Source of the DNA: Henricia sp. BOLD:AAB3569
Taxonomy: Eukaryota > Echinodermata > Asteroidea > Spinulosida > Echinasteridae
Length of the DNA: 64,000 nt
NCBI GenBank assembly: GCA_037783545.1
Contig: JBBELK010000372.1
Coordinates: 124,001 to 188,000, forward strand
Direction: 5' to 3'
The position numbers and the translations under genes were made by a program. Numbering within the stretch: position 1 is the first letter of the stretch; each line of letters begins with the position of its first letter. The notes beneath the pieces were generated by a model. The model was given only the letters and a program-made list of their open reading frames with translations. It made no database searches and had not been told where the DNA came from. This document shows positions 23,451 through 35,799 of the stretch, piece after piece.

Positions 23451-24840
23451 AATTCAAAAATTGAATTGGTATTTCATGAAGTCATGAAGACGGTTATTCG
23501 ACCACACACGATTGCTATACGAATATGAAGCTCTGTTTTATTTATTCTTGTTAATTTTGCACCTTACATTAATTTAAAATTACCTTGTTAATTGTAACGG
23601 GGGCTGCTAGGTCTTTTATAAGCCCGATTGGCTTTTTATCTAGCATCCCATACATCTTCCATTTAACAAAATGCCCTTATTGTGTTGTGTTATGTTTTCA
23701 ACAAAGTTAATTTTCATATAGATATTCATGACGTGTTTATATAACGCAGCTTGTAATGATTGTATAAAATCAAACCAGGGAATATGTATGAAATTTGTTT
23801 GAGAACAAGCGATGTGGAGGAAATTTTGAGTGAAACGATACCCTAAGTATCACCGAATTATGAAACGACATTCCGTCCAGCATGTCCAAGCTAATTATGT
23901 GGATTTCGGTGCGTTGTTTCACGCAAAATTCCTTCCACATAATTAGCTTGTGCGCGTTGTGCGCGTCATGTATGCGCGCTATTTTATTTAACAACAACGC
24001 ATAACGCATGCACAGTCCATGCACTGGGAAAAAGTTGCGTCCCAGCAATGGCGGACGTACGTGTACGTAGCCTTTTGACAAGGCCTCGTGAATTTTGGCG
24101 ATTTGGTGCCTTGAGTAGAGTCTACACACGCCGAGTATCTCATTCACTTGGCCTTTTTCGAACTGCGAGGAATTCTTATGTTTTACTTTATAATCGCTAC
24201 CAACGTTGGTAGCAGAAATCGGCCAGTCACGTGCGGGTCATCCTATGCAAATTACGTCGTGAGCTCCTACAAACAAAGGGAGGTAGGCTTACGCAAATAA
24301 ATCAAATGGAAATCATATTCGTTCCGTATAAAACTTGGATGTAATGAACAATTTGTCAAATTTAAACGTACTTAAATTGAGCTCAATGGGGTATTTTCGA
24401 AGTAAATGTAAGTACCGTACCTACATTGATAATGAACGAGTCCACAACGCCGCAGGCGATGTGATTGGTCGGATTGTCCTGTGGGAACTGTACGAAACTT
24501 GCACCACATGTCACGCGCGCGTGCAAAACAGGTTCCTAGCGCTCATTGGCTCAGTTGACAGTTTGTTTTCGATCTGTTTTCAAAATGTTTACATGTAGAG
24601 TGGGGCGCGGGTAATGATGTTGTGACGTTGCACGTTCGGGTCAACTACTTGCATGTAATGAATAATGTAGTACTAGTAACCAGCTCGAAAAGGGCTTTAT
24701 GGCAAGGCAGAAGGCGTAACGTTCGCCCAGCCTTTATATACTCCGCTCAAGACGCCTGATTATCCCACATTTTACCAAACAATATAACCCCAAAGCCATA
24801 AAGCCTTGCCAAAAGGCTAACGTGTATAAGGGGAAGGAGT
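23451..24840. other. Intergenic, no gene recognised
   Basis: AT-rich at first, then moderate GC. Short ORFs have no recognisable domain. The sequence GCTTTATGGC recurs inverted as GCCATAAAGC at about 24,692 and 24,796. Confidence 0.4.
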
Positions 24841-24849
24841 CCTGGGAAT

Positions 24850-25205
24850 GGTCTATAGTCATCGCGTGTGGTCGAATAGCCGTCGTATTGGGGGTACCCA
24901 CGGTCACCTATACGACTGCTATACGATCAACGGGATGGCTATACGATCGGGTGGCTTTACGATTCCGACGATGGCTACCCGATCGCTATACGATGACTAT
25001 TCAACCATGTGCGACTGATATTTTGGTCGTGTTCGAACACGATATTTTAGCATGTTCAAAAAATCGTGAACGATGAAAATCACGCACGATGGCTATTCGA
25101 TCAACGCGAGTGAAGTATGATGGCTATTCGACCATGCGCGATCAATTAGAAGTCCACTATACACTACCACACTTTTTCGCTTGATCGCGTGTGGTCGTAT
25201 TCCAA
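24850..25205. mobile_element. GGCTATACGATC-motif foldback
   Basis: GGCTATACGATC and variants (GGCTATTCGACC, GACTATTCAACC) occur at least eight times in both orientations. CGCGTGTGGTCG lies at both ends (about 24,863 and 25,185). No ORF. Confidence 0.55.
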
Positions 25206-25235
25206 TTTACTTCTGTGGGAAAGGGGCTTTAGTTA

Positions 25236-26012
25236 TACCCCGTCACACCGGAGGCGCGGTGCCACTGCGGTGCTTGTACGGCATAAACCGCAGTGGGATC
25301 GCCGTGGTTCCGCAGTGGTTCCGCCATTGATCGCCGTAGCACCGCGGAAAACTGTCAAAACCGCGGACCTTCGCGGTGGCACGGCGGAAACTTTGAACAT
25401 GTTCAAAACTTCCGCAGTGCTACGCGGGTTGGGCCAATCCGCAGTAGGATCGCCGCGGCACCGCCATGACCGCCGTGGGACTTTACAAGGACCGCAGTAG
25501 CACCTCCATCACCGCCGTGCCTCCGCAGTACAACCGCCGTGCAATCGCCGAAAAAGTAGACTGGCGACCCTACGGCGATCCCGTGGCGGTTCTACTGCGG
25601 TTATGGCGGTGCTACCACGGTAGCACTGCGGGTATGGGGGTGCCACTGCGGAGCCAGGAAGGAATTTTAGAAAACTTGGCGAACTTATTGCGGTGCCACT
25701 GCGTTCCTACGGCGGTGCCGGCGGTGTTATTGAGGCGCTTGTACGGCAATGGCGTTTCCACTGAGGTTGCACTGAGGTGCTTGCACGGTGCTACTGCGGG
25801 CATATTTTGTAGTATAAAAGCTTCGGTTTTCTGCTTCAATTTCAGTGTTCTAAAAGTCTTCAAACGGTTCAGATCGACAGTAGCACCGCGAAGAAAAACA
25901 CACGTGTGACGGGTAGGGGAAAACTATGAAAAACTACTGTCGGTGTCACTACGTTGATGGCGGTTTTGACCAAAAACCGTAGTGGCACCGCCAATCCGGT
26001 CTGACGGGGGTA
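25236..26012. mobile_element. Foldback element TACCCCGTCACACCGG, TTA duplication
   Basis: Ends TACCCCGTCACACCGG and its near reverse complement, TTA at 25,233-25,235 and 26,013-26,015. GC-rich interior is an array of CCGCAGTGG / CCACTGCGG variants. The long ORFs in it are by-products of this array and not genes. Confidence 0.85.
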
Positions 26013-26077
26013 TTATCAAACAATTACTATCAATATTTCGAATTATTGGCGGTCCACCAACTTACGGCAAGGCATAG

Positions 26078-26264
26078 ACTTGCCCAAGTGTGACTTCCCG
26101 TGTTTGGTCTGTGATGCGCAGCGTACATCGCGCCCTCTGGACTGGTGACCTGTCTAATATATCTTCTTCTGTTTCTTCTGTCTCAGAAAGTCTTCCGAGA
26201 CAGAAGAAAATGGATTAGACATGCCACAAGCCCAAACCACAGACCAAACACGGGAAGTCAGACA
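26078..26264. mobile_element. ACTTGCCCAAGT MITE, copy 2, damaged
   Basis: Left arm and loop as in 11,499-11,717. The right arm lacks the block after ACATGCCACAAG. Flanking sequence is also shared with copy 1. Confidence 0.6.
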
Positions 26265-26644
26265 CTAGACTTGTTCCCTGTCCTCATCCCCTTCTTATAT
26301 ACACGCCGCCATGTTTGGCATAAATATCCTGGAATTCCTGAAGGTTTATGCAAATTAACGATTGTGAAATTCACTCGTCGTTGAGCTATCTCTAAAAATA
26401 GATCATGCATATTTAATACAACGACCAATCACGCGTGATTATTGCTCGGCATTTTACATGTCCATTTCCTGTACACAAAATCCATGCATGGATTTTTAAG
26501 GTTTTCTGAAGTATTACTGCATCTATGTGGCTGAAATTTCTACAAGGCAGTTTATCAACATTATTCTTTAGCTATACAATGCCGTTGTTCCTGTTTTCCA
26601 ATCATGTTTTACGTCTTTAAACAAAAGCCCCAAAACATCGCTAA

Positions 26645-26967
26645 TTTACACGCCGTGTTCACTCCTTTCGCAGTGGTTTGCGCGCCCACTACTAGTTCGT
26701 CCGCGTGTGTGACGTCACCCAACACCGATGCTGAATAACACTTGCCATGATTGGCCATATTCTGTCACCTGACTCAGTAAATGTGTCAGGCGACATGTTT
26801 ACTGTGTCCGGTGACAGAATCTGGCCAATCAATCATGGCAAGCGTTATCCATGTGTCGGGTGATGTCACGCACGCGTTTCGCAGGAATCATTGCGAAGTT
26901 GAGCAGTAGTTGGAGCGTACGAACTAATTGACGCGCAAACCACTGCGAAAGGAGTGTACACGCCGTG
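26645..26967. mobile_element. Foldback forming the gene A 3' region
   Basis: Arms pair over about 150 bp: CACGCCGTGTTCACTCCTTT on the left, its near reverse complement at 26,945-26,966 on the right, continuing through AACACTTGCCATGATTGGCC. The right end lies about 7 nt from the stop codon of gene A. Gene B keeps much of it (12,250-12,480 and 14,437-14,475), so it predates the duplication. Confidence 0.75.
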
Positions 26968-26973
26968 CAACAA

Positions 26974-27293
26974 TCAGTAGACGTTGCAGCGGACGCCGGC
27001 GTTTTCATCGTGTCCGCAGTTATGACTTCCCCAGCCGTTGTGCGAGCACACTCCCAGCGACGACTCGCTTCCAGAGCAGCCTAGGTTGTCCAGGTGAATC
27101 GATCCCGAACCCTGCCCGAACGCGGCCGAACTCAAGGCGTCTTGCGCCGAGGGATAGCCGAGTTCACGACACGCGACGTTACCGTCCGATATATCCCATG
27201 AATCGTCGCACACGGTGCCCCAAACCCCGCTGTGGTACACTTCAACCCGGCCTTCGTTCGGTTGCTGACCGCTCACAAGTCGTATCGAGCCAC
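26974..27293 (-). CDS. Gene A exon 9: second SRCR domain and stop
   Basis: CAG acceptor at 27,294-27,296. [63 protein letters not shown] then TGA at 26,974-26,976. Six cysteines. 320 nt like gene B. Confidence 0.93.
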
Positions 27294-27585
27294 CTGCAAA
27301 ATGAGTTACCATTTGGGATCAGAAAAAGATGCAAGGAATCCTACAAATTTGTTGTTGTAGTTAGTATTAACTAAGACATCTTCGGCAACTTTATGCCATC
27401 AACTATACGGTATTTGGTTTAACTTTACTTTATTAGGAAACTTAAGATGACGAAGAAGCAAATGCAGTTTTAAAAGTGGGAGGATACCTTCCAGGGAAAT
27501 CTCAAGTTCGGACTGTAAACCCAAAAATATGATGTCGCCTTCCCGATGCATTTATCTCATACCATGCCCGAGCGGCACGGGTCAA

Positions 27586-27716
27586 TAGACCGTATCGAAT
27601 AGCCGTCATTTCGTGGGGCACCTTTTGTTACTTAAACCGTTCAACAATGAAAGCACAATATGTGCAACCATGCAAAGAAACTGCCCCACGAAATGGCGGC
27701 TATTCGATACGGTCTA
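27586..27716. mobile_element. TAGACCGTATCGAATAGCC MITE, copy 1
   Basis: Ends TAGACCGTATCGAATAGCC and its reverse complement, continuing through CATTTCGTGGGGCA. Short unique centre. In the intron before the last exon of gene A. Copy 2 at 50,067-50,212 has its centre in the opposite orientation. Confidence 0.85.
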
Positions 27717-28075
27717 TATAGACCCTATCACGTGAAAGGATAGTTCATCGTGTCCCATGAATTAATTCTATTATATACAGAATGCAAACTGCTGAATAAA
27801 AGGGTCCCAGTTACGTATGCGTTTCAAATCTCGTTGTCAAGACGAGGCTTGGAACACGGCTAGTCTGGCACCTTTCCGATCAGCAGTGTGCACTCAATAG
27901 GACTGATTCAAGGGACACGATTGAACTGTCCTTCCCTGTGAATAGTGCCTATGTCTTACAAACTACATGTGGAAACCCCCTTCGGATGGGATGCAAAGAC
28001 GTAGATTGATTAGGGAAGGCGATTTCCACAATGTCTTTGGTCTCTTTGCTTGATGTGCCACCTGTGTATATATCT

Positions 28076-28233
28076 CTGCAGCCGATTTCACGAAAAATTG
28101 CGTAGCTTGCGTAACGTTTGAAAATGGCTTACTTGCGTGTAATTATCATAGGAATGTTTCGTAGCTTACGCAATAAAAAAAAGTTGAGCAAACGGGCTTG
28201 CGCATGCGTAAGGTTCCGTGAAATCGGCTGCAG
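28076..28233. mobile_element. CTGCAGCCGATTTCACG foldback
   Basis: Ends CTGCAGCCGATTTCACG / CGTGAAATCGGCTGCAG. The interior has repeated TTGCGTAA / TTACGCAA motifs. Confidence 0.7.
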
Positions 28234-28705
28234 GTCTAGGTGTTATACTTGTAAAGCTTATTCAGATGTCGGTAGACATGAAATGGAAAAAAGAACTACT
28301 ATTATTAGCAATATAATTTGATGACGTCAACAGTCACCACTTTAGTGCAAAAGGTGCGTGGGCTTATACAACCTTAGAACAAATTATTGGACCACCTATG
28401 TCTTGAATTATTCATAAAAGTCTCTCCTCTTCGGCAGCAACCGGGCTTTTGTTTACGGTGTTTGGTCTTAGACAATATTCATTAGCTCATGAGGCTTACA
28501 TGGCATCAAATATTGCTATAAGACAATCCTCAATTTTTTTTTCAAGGCTGTTTATCTCTGGTCTTGCTGTTACTTGTAAAACATATTCAAATTTCGGTAG
28601 ACATGAAATGCACTGTATAAGAACAAACTACTATTATCATCATCCTAATTTGATGACGTCAGCAGTCACCACTTTACAATGCAAAAGGAGCGTGGGCTTA
28701 TAGGT
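28234..28705. repeat. Diverged direct duplication in gene A intron
   Basis: Segments at about 28,245-28,360 and 28,565-28,702 share TCGGTAGACATGAAATG, TTTGATGACGTCA, GTCACCACTTTA and GTGGGCTTATA in the same order. Confidence 0.7.
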
Positions 28706-29199
28706 TACTTTTGGTAATACCTGCCACTTGAGGTAGTAATTAGGTAATCGTTTTACTAGCCTATTGGTTCATATGGCCGGTATACTCATCTCCAATTTCT
28801 GTGGCATATATAGTGTGAGTGGGAGCATAAGGGTGTCCCTAAAAATATACCTTTACTTAAATTCATATTGGAGCAAAAGCAACATTGTGCACATGCTTCA
28901 TGTATAATCTAGCTGCGCATGCACTGTAGCGTGCTCCCTGCTGCAGACAAATTAGCGCTCAGCATTCTGAACACGTCATTCCCGCCTTCAGCCTTCAGCC
29001 TTTGTATAACAGCGTCATGACGCCATTCTTGCGTTTTGCTCCGAGTGCAAGTCGAAAAGTGCTTTACCGTGTCTTTGTCGTTACTTAATTCTATTTTCCG
29101 ATTTTGTAGTACGAAACACCGTTCAATTCATACACTGGGTGGGATGACAGATTTTGTTTTGTTTTTGGTAATGAATTATTTCGAAATGAAACTACTTAC

Positions 29200-29511
29200 T
29201 TTGATAACAATCGACACCGGCATCTTCGCTGTGGGCGCAGTTGTGTGATCCCCACCCCTGATGCGAACATGAACCCAGACTGGTTTCGGTTCCCGCGCAG
29301 ATGACATTGTCGAGAAGAATTGAGCCGGTGCCTTGACCATAGAATGCCAAACTCCGGAAATTCTCCGCTTTTGGGTAAAACAGGTAACGACAAACCACGT
29401 GGGCGGCGTTTAGGTTCCATCCGTCGTCACACACGGTGCCCCATTGGTTGTTATGAAAAATTTCTACCCTGCCTTTGTATGCTAAGGAACCGCCAACCAA
29501 ACGTAGGGGTT
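29200..29511 (-). CDS. Gene A exon 8: first SRCR domain
   Basis: 312 nt, phase 1 both sides. PLRLVGGSLAYKGRVEIFH, GTVCDDGWNL, VVCRYLFYP, YGQGTGSILLDNVIC, GSCSHQGWGSHNC, VDC. Six cysteines. The usual CRxLG is CRYLF here. No counterpart in gene B. Confidence 0.92.
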
Positions 29512-29567
29512 CTGCGAGAAAAACATGAAATAATTTTAACACTCATCTTTATAATAACCTTTGTGTG

Positions 29568-29603
29568 ACCATGGAGGAAGGTCTTTCCTTCCTCCGACCA
29601 TGG
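29568..29603. repeat. Short hairpin
   Basis: ACCATGGAGGAAGG faces CCTTCCTCCGACCATGGT around a 4-5 nt loop, just upstream of SRCR exon 8. Confidence 0.7.
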
Positions 29604-30076
29604 TGTGACCATGGAGGCTATACATGCGTTTGTTCATTTGAGTTGGGTCACGTTTTGTGACATACCATAATTATCTCAAAACTGTCTCATTCCAGCTCAG
29701 CTACTTTAGTCAGTATTCATTAAAGAAAGAAACGTATATCCCATGCACTACAGTAAAAGTACTGTGAAACCCTAGTGCCACATTATCTTAACTTGCGGCC
29801 GGCCGGTCGCAAGTTAGTAACAAACATCCCCACCCTTTAAAATACGTGCACCACTTCGTGAAATACACACCACATGATGCCACTAAAGAGGCTAATCATA
29901 AGAGTACTTGCATTGTGATGTAATAAACTACAGGCCCAGTAAAATGCCCATGTAGCATAGGTGAAACGATAATTTTATAATCCGTGAGAGATTGCCCATT
30001 GAAAACATGAATGAATAATTGAATATGGCAGTGCACAAGGCCAGGGCCGTAGGCTGGGGGTGCGTGGGTGCGGACG

Positions 30077-30121
30077 CACCCCTCCCTCCCACACCCCTCC
30101 CCCTCCCCCTCCCCCTCCCCT
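30077..30121 (-). other. C-rich tract with G-quadruplex potential
   Basis: Repeated CCCCTC units. The minus strand, which is the sense strand of gene A, would carry GAGGGG repeats able to form a quadruplex inside an intron. Confidence 0.5.
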
Positions 30122-30352
30122 AAACGCAGCATGGAGTTCCGTTTTGCATGCACCCCTCGGGAACAAACCAGTCTACGCCCATAGCATGAAGGTTATACAA
30201 ATTTGTATACATTTTTCGTATGTTATTACGACAACTGTCTCGTACCGATGCAACATGGACACCAATGTGCCCCAACTAACAAATTCCTGACAATGGATTT
30301 TTTTCACATTTAATTTGCACACTGTAATTTCCTGAATTAATAAAAATAATTG

Positions 30353-30430
30353 TGTAAGCGAGCAGGTTCGAACTCGCAACTCTTGATTGATAGTCCTACG
30401 CTTTACCACTAGACTACCAAGCAACTCGCT
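30353..30430 (-). pseudogene. tRNA-like sequence, degenerate
   Basis: On the minus strand TAGTCTAGTGGTAAAGC looks like box A and GAGTTCGAACCT like box B, at roughly tRNA spacing. The anticodon and T stems do not pair well. Best read as a tRNA pseudogene or SINE head. Confidence 0.4.
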
Positions 30431-31253
30431 AAACCCTCTCATTTTCTTCCTTTTATCCTTTTATTTAACAACTCCTGAGGGCGTTCATATTTATATTCAT
30501 TTGAACCAATCAGAAGCAGAGAAAATTCTCAATGCCCTCAACCTAGTCTGGTACCCGGACCAAAAATCTTTTGACTAGACTGAATTTAAGGTCCGGCAGC
30601 CGCCAATTTCGCCATTTTGAAACAGGAGGAATTTCTCCTTTTTCCGAAGGTTCCCGAAGTTACCCGAATGCACGTCCGGTCGTCCGGACGTTACCGTTAA
30701 TCGTCGGGTACACTTCGTCATTGGTTCGAGAATTTGAATTGACGTCGCGTGCACGTACGTACGTGCGTGCCGCTGCGTGTGTATTTATGCCACGGATTTA
30801 AAACTACGCAATGGCTGTCATCAGTCGCTATAGTTACGGGATTGCAACAGCATAGTACATTATGGAGCTCGATCACTGGGTGATGCAGACAAGGTTTGAA
30901 TTTTCGTTTTGATGCTAGCCTACATGTATATTAAAATGGGCATATTTAATATTTTAAGGTTAATATATTCAATTTGTATTGGTCAAATATGTAATAACCC
31001 CTTTCAAATTGTTGTACACTCATGCCATATAGCGCACAGCGCGCTTTGAAAATTAACGGTTATGTGCTTCTAAAAATAAATACATGACGTAATGCTTAAA
31101 GTGCTATTTTAAACACCACAGTAGCCGGTCCTCATATTCAGTCGTTGTATGTGGAATATGTGGAGCGGGAACCAGTCTACCCTCAACCCTCCTAAACAAA
31201 ATACTCGGTCTATTTAAGCATTTCCCTCGCATGCCTCTTGGTGGCGCACTTAC

Positions 31254-31367
31254 TGCTTTCACATAGGGTACCCCTGCTGCCTGACACACACGTACAAGTA
31301 AATTGGTTAACTCCGTCCGCACAGGTAGCGCCGTTTTGACAAGGGGTACTGCTGCACTCGTTAATAC
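31254..31367 (-). CDS. Gene A exon 7: fifth EGF
   Basis: 114 nt, phase 1 both sides. [18 protein letters not shown], then [16 protein letters not shown]. One residue longer between the second and third cysteines than the other EGF modules here, the common Notch-type spacing. Confidence 0.92.
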
Positions 31368-31477
31368 CTGAGAATAGAGGGCAGAAGTATTCATTTTCCA
31401 TATTTACAGCTTCAATACGTCATTTGCAGTATCCCAAAATCTTACTAAATCCATGAAGGAAGAAACACCTGACTAAC

Positions 31478-31949
31478 TGGCTGCGTTCGGGCGTGCAGTT
31501 CTCGTTACTCGGGAGTAATGCGTGCGCATTGCACTCGGATCACATCACGCGAACAGCAAGTCCGCAGTCCGCGTGCGCGAATGGCAATCAGTGAAGATGG
31601 CCGTCTCTTGCCATCACTGCACAAAAAATGCCGTTTCATTGCTCACAAGAAACTGACGAAATACATGCCGTAAGTCGTGAGAACCAGTTTGATGCCGTCT
31701 AAAACAAACCTTTGTGAGTTATTGTTTCGGTTATTGAGTTGACACGTTGAGCAAATTTACCAAAAATCCCACCCATATTCCACCATCTTCGTACAGTCAC
31801 ATGACACTTGACAGGAGTACGAGCACACTCCCCATTTGTTGGGAAGTAGTGAGAGCATACTCTCACTGACCCGAGTGTCGTTATTCTTGCCGTTCACGCG
31901 CGCAGGAGTATAACTCGTGTTAACACGAGTACACGCCCGAACGCAGCCA
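31478..31949. mobile_element. TGGCTGCGTTCGGGCGTG foldback, copy 2
   Basis: Same ends and interior as 12,761-13,222 but inverted. Intronic in gene A. Confidence 0.8.
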
Positions 31950-32319
31950 AAGTGTTAATGGGGACCTCGGACATATATAGGCGACTTTCTTGACATTGGA
32001 GGACGCCAAGTCGAAAGTGGCAGATTCTGAAATAATGGTTTTTGCGTATGGCTTTAAAAGCCTCTCGGACAAAACTGACAAAAATGTGTCATGCCTTGTT
32101 TACAAGACCTGAAATTCTGGTTTAAATCCATTGGCAAATGGCAGTTATTTAAGATCAAAAGTAGGACATATTAAAGATATACAGTTCGTGGTTCTCATCT
32201 TTTTTCCTCCGAACGAATTATTAAAGTATTTACTTTATTTGAATGACAAAATATCATACTTTGTGGTTTAGAAGTTGGAAACCCTGTGAAAAACGCCATT
32301 TTATACGGCCGATTTTTGC

Positions 32320-32486
32320 GCCTTGCCTAGACTTTCCGTGTTTGGTCTGTTGCGCGTGCGTGCAGTGCGCCCTCTGGAATGGTGGCATGTCAAATCTCTT
32401 TTAAAAGACGAAAACAGATTAGACAGGCCACCGATCCTGAAGACGCACTGCGCTGTGCGTTGCAGACCGAGCACGGGAGGTCAGAC
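32320..32486. mobile_element. ACTTGCCCAAGT MITE, copy 3
   Basis: Shorter relative of 11,499-11,717: GACTTTCCGTGTTTGGTCTG on the left, diverged complement CAGACCGAGCACGGGAGGTC on the right. Confidence 0.6.
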
Positions 32487-32852
32487 AAACGTGTCCTATT
32501 ACAGTCAGCAGTAAACATATTACAGAACTGATTCGGGGGACATTATTAAAAATGGTCTCCTCGTAAAAATGTCTTCGCTGCAAACGTCCGAGCGTTATTT
32601 ATAATGTCTTTTAATTAGAAGGTTGTAAATTTCAAATTATCACTCGAAAATATACTGTATTTATGTTCGTTATCAAATCCCAGTCTTCGGCGAGTGTCAT
32701 CTTAGACTAGGTTATATATCATCAACCAAGTCATGCATAATTCATTTCGGGCACGTGACACACTTGAGAGGAGTCGTACTTTAACAACATTTTTAAGAAT
32801 GACATGCACTGCACTGAAAAATTAGCTTCATTATTTTTCTGAAAATCCTTAC

Positions 32853-32963
32853 TTGTTTCGCATCTGGTGCCCTCGTAGCCAGTATTACACGAGCATGTGT
32901 ATCCGTTAACGTCGTCGTTGCATGCACCGTTTACGCATGGACTGCTGGTACATTCGTTGATGT
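32853..32963 (-). CDS. Gene A exon 6: fourth EGF
   Basis: 111 nt, phase 1. [17 protein letters not shown], then [18 protein letters not shown] acceptor intact. The gene B copy (15,868-15,973) has lost it. Confidence 0.92.
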
Positions 32964-33065
32964 CTGTCAAGAGAAACATAATTGATATATTCTTAGGCAC
33001 TTTAAGAAAGTTGTCCCGGGTCAAGTCGCCCCCAAAAATACATAATACTTAAGGGACCAGTCAAT

Positions 33066-33786
33066 GGGCTGAATACATAAAAACTAACAACTGCTTATAA
33101 GAAGAAGCACCGAGCAAAAGCATAAGCTTATCAAGCAGAAGCAAACGCAAAAGCAATTGCCTGAAAACATATTCTTAACCCTTTGCTTTGGCTGAGAGCT
33201 TTTTCTTAGGCTTCCTCAGCAATTGCTTGGGGGATCTGAACAATAGCGCTATTCATCAAGAGGCACGCATGTTATGTAACGGCTTTGTATAGACGGATGG
33301 GTTTTCTTTTAATCCTCATCCGGGGTATCCTACCATTCTCAGGCATAATTTTTGCGCCATGTAGCCGTTCAACATGCATGTTGTTTGTTGAAACAAAACA
33401 ATTTACGATAAGTTGGATTGAAGATTTCTTCTCGATTAATCCTTGGTTTGTACACCTTAGGCCGAGCCCGGTCATCTCTAACAGGCATAAACATGATGAA
33501 ATCTTCTCTGGTTGTTTGTAAAATCACGAACAAGTAAGAGGTCAAGCTACCATGTAAGGATCTTGTAACACTGCAAGCAATTGCTGAATAACACAAGCAA
33601 AAGGTTGTTGTTATGTATACGTATTTAGGCAATTGCTAATCAAGGTGGCATTTGCTTGCAAGAAACAAGCTTTTGCTTTTGCTTAAAACTAGACACTTTT
33701 GCTTGCTAGCAACTGCTTATTTTTATGTATGAAGATGTAAGCAAAAGCCTACAAAAAGCAATTGCTAGTTTTTATGAATTCGGCCC
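33066..33786. mobile_element. AAGCAAAAGC foldback, copy 1
   Basis: Ends GGGCTGAATACATAAAAACT and complement closing ATTCGGCCC. The interior is dominated by AAGCAAAAGC / GCTTTTGCTT. A unique core (about 33,236-33,400) recurs inverted in the adjacent element. Confidence 0.75.
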
Positions 33787-33789
33787 ATT

Positions 33790-34968
33790 GGGCTGAATAC
33801 ATAAAAACTAGTAATTTCGGTGGTTTTGTTTTGTTTTTGGGGGTTTTTTTTGGCTTTTACGTACATCTTCTACATAAAAATAAGCAAGTGCTGTCAAGCA
33901 AAAGCTTCTACTCTTCAGTAAAATCAAAAGCTTCCCAGATTGGCAGTTGCTTAAAAACGTATACAGCTTTTGCTTTTATCACTAAGCATTTGCTTGTAGT
34001 GTTTTAAGTTCTTAGAAGTTTTAACTCTTGCTTATAACAAGATTAACCGTTAGCAACCGTTACCTACCTTTAGAGACGGTTTCAAGTGTACAAAATCAGA
34101 TCACAATGAAATATTGCAAAAAACCTACCTTACTTTTTGTTTCGACAAACAACATGCATGTCGAATGGCTGGATGGGGCAAACATTTATGCAATTACAAT
34201 TGTAGGGTTCCCCTCGCCCCGGACGTCCGAGTCCCAGATGAGGATGTAGCAAATCAGTGTATCTGTTCAAAGCCGTTTACATAACACACACACACGCCTC
34301 TTGATGAATAGCGGTATTGTTCAGAATCCAAGCAATGCATATAGTTCCGAGATTGCCCAATTAACCCCGATACTGTTGCTATATGCTCACAAGCCATCGC
34401 AAAAATGGCGAGACACAACGCACGAAAGACTCGGCATGGTAATTACAGATTCATTAGAGAAAACTCAAAGGTATTTATGTTTCATGCATGGTTAATTGAC
34501 ATTCATCGTAGCACACACCGAGTATAAAAGGGCTAGTATTACAGGGATCCCATATATTTATAAAATACGCGCTTTCTTACCTTTGAACAGCGAATCGACC
34601 GACATTTAAACAAAAATTCACCCGGATCACCGCAATGCCGCATACTAACTGTATACGGCCGAGCATCGCTTATAAGCACGTGTTTTGTTTGTTTGTGAGA
34701 AAATGCACTCTGATCTACGTGGGCGCTGTCCGCATAGCTTGTGATTGGTCGGCAGGTTCGGCTTGATTGACATGTCGGAACTATGCATTGCTAGGAGGCT
34801 CAAGAAAAAGCTGTCGGCCAAAGCAAAAACTTATGAATATGTTTTCAAGCAATTGGTGTTGCGTTTGTTTCTGCTTGTGAGCTTATGCCTTTGCTTGATG
34901 AGCTTATGCTTTTGCTTGGTGCTTCTTCGGTAGTTACTAGGTTTTTTTGTTGTTAATGTATTCGGCCC
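33790..34968. mobile_element. AAGCAAAAGC foldback, copy 2
   Basis: Begins three bases after copy 1 with the same GGGCTGAATACATAAAAACT and ends ATTCGGCCC. Core segment AACAACATGCATGT ... CTCTTGATGAATAGCG is the inverse of that in copy 1. Confidence 0.75.
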
Positions 34969-35688
34969 AGTACCTTCGGATCGCGACATTTTGCAACCTA
35001 CATACACTTTGCAAATGACTGCCGCTTTTGGCGGGAAACACGACATTCTTTAATATGATAAACAGAAGAACTAAAACAAAATTTGATTGCGATTTTTTTT
35101 TTGGCTGTTTAACATATCGATGGTAACTTCGTGTTACGCAAAGATTGACCTCAACTGACGTACTTTGGTGGGGAATTTTCAAGAATCGAATTGTGCTGGG
35201 AAGAAATGAAACTTTACATTTTATCAATGTTCTTGAGTAATTTCCAAAATTAGGGGTCCAAAATTGTTAGTGTCCCAGTTACGTACGACACTTTATGCTT
35301 CAAAAATTACCACTCATGATCACAAATTCTCAGTAATGGACTGTGGCCTGTGATTATAGGGGGCAGCATCAGTTTCTTTAATATTTTGTTCTCTGATTCC
35401 TGAAAAATATTCAAAACAAAAGACCATAAAGGCTTATCATTTGTTCCATGGTATTGAATAGGAGTTTGGTGTCCCGGGTTACCTACGCCAATGAAAATTG
35501 GCTGTAGAATGAGTTTGCATTAACATTGGTGCCATATCTACATACAAACATTGAATTTAAGTGGCATTTGTTGAAATAAAAATAATTATTTTCTACTGGG
35601 AAATCACTTTCAAACACTAAAAACACTTGGAAATCTTAAAAAGCATGTCACACTTTTGGACCCCTAATTTTGGTTATTATCCTCTTAC

Positions 35689-35799
35689 CTATTTCGCATG
35701 TTGTTCCCTCGTACCCACCATTACACGAGCAAGTGTACTGGTTAACACCGTCATTACATGCTCCGTTCACACAAGGACTACTGGAACATTCGTTGATGT
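35689..35799 (-). CDS. Gene A exon 5: third EGF
   Basis: 111 nt, phase 1. [17 protein letters not shown], then [15 protein letters not shown]. No counterpart in gene B. Confidence 0.92.

Noticed and set aside
25189-25909. Long plus-strand ORFs (103 and 147 codons)
   Set aside because: They run through the CCGCAGTGG motif array of a foldback element; composition is repetitive and no domain is present.
30353-30430. Functional tRNA gene
   Set aside because: Anticodon and T stems do not pair in register; kept only as a tRNA-like remnant.
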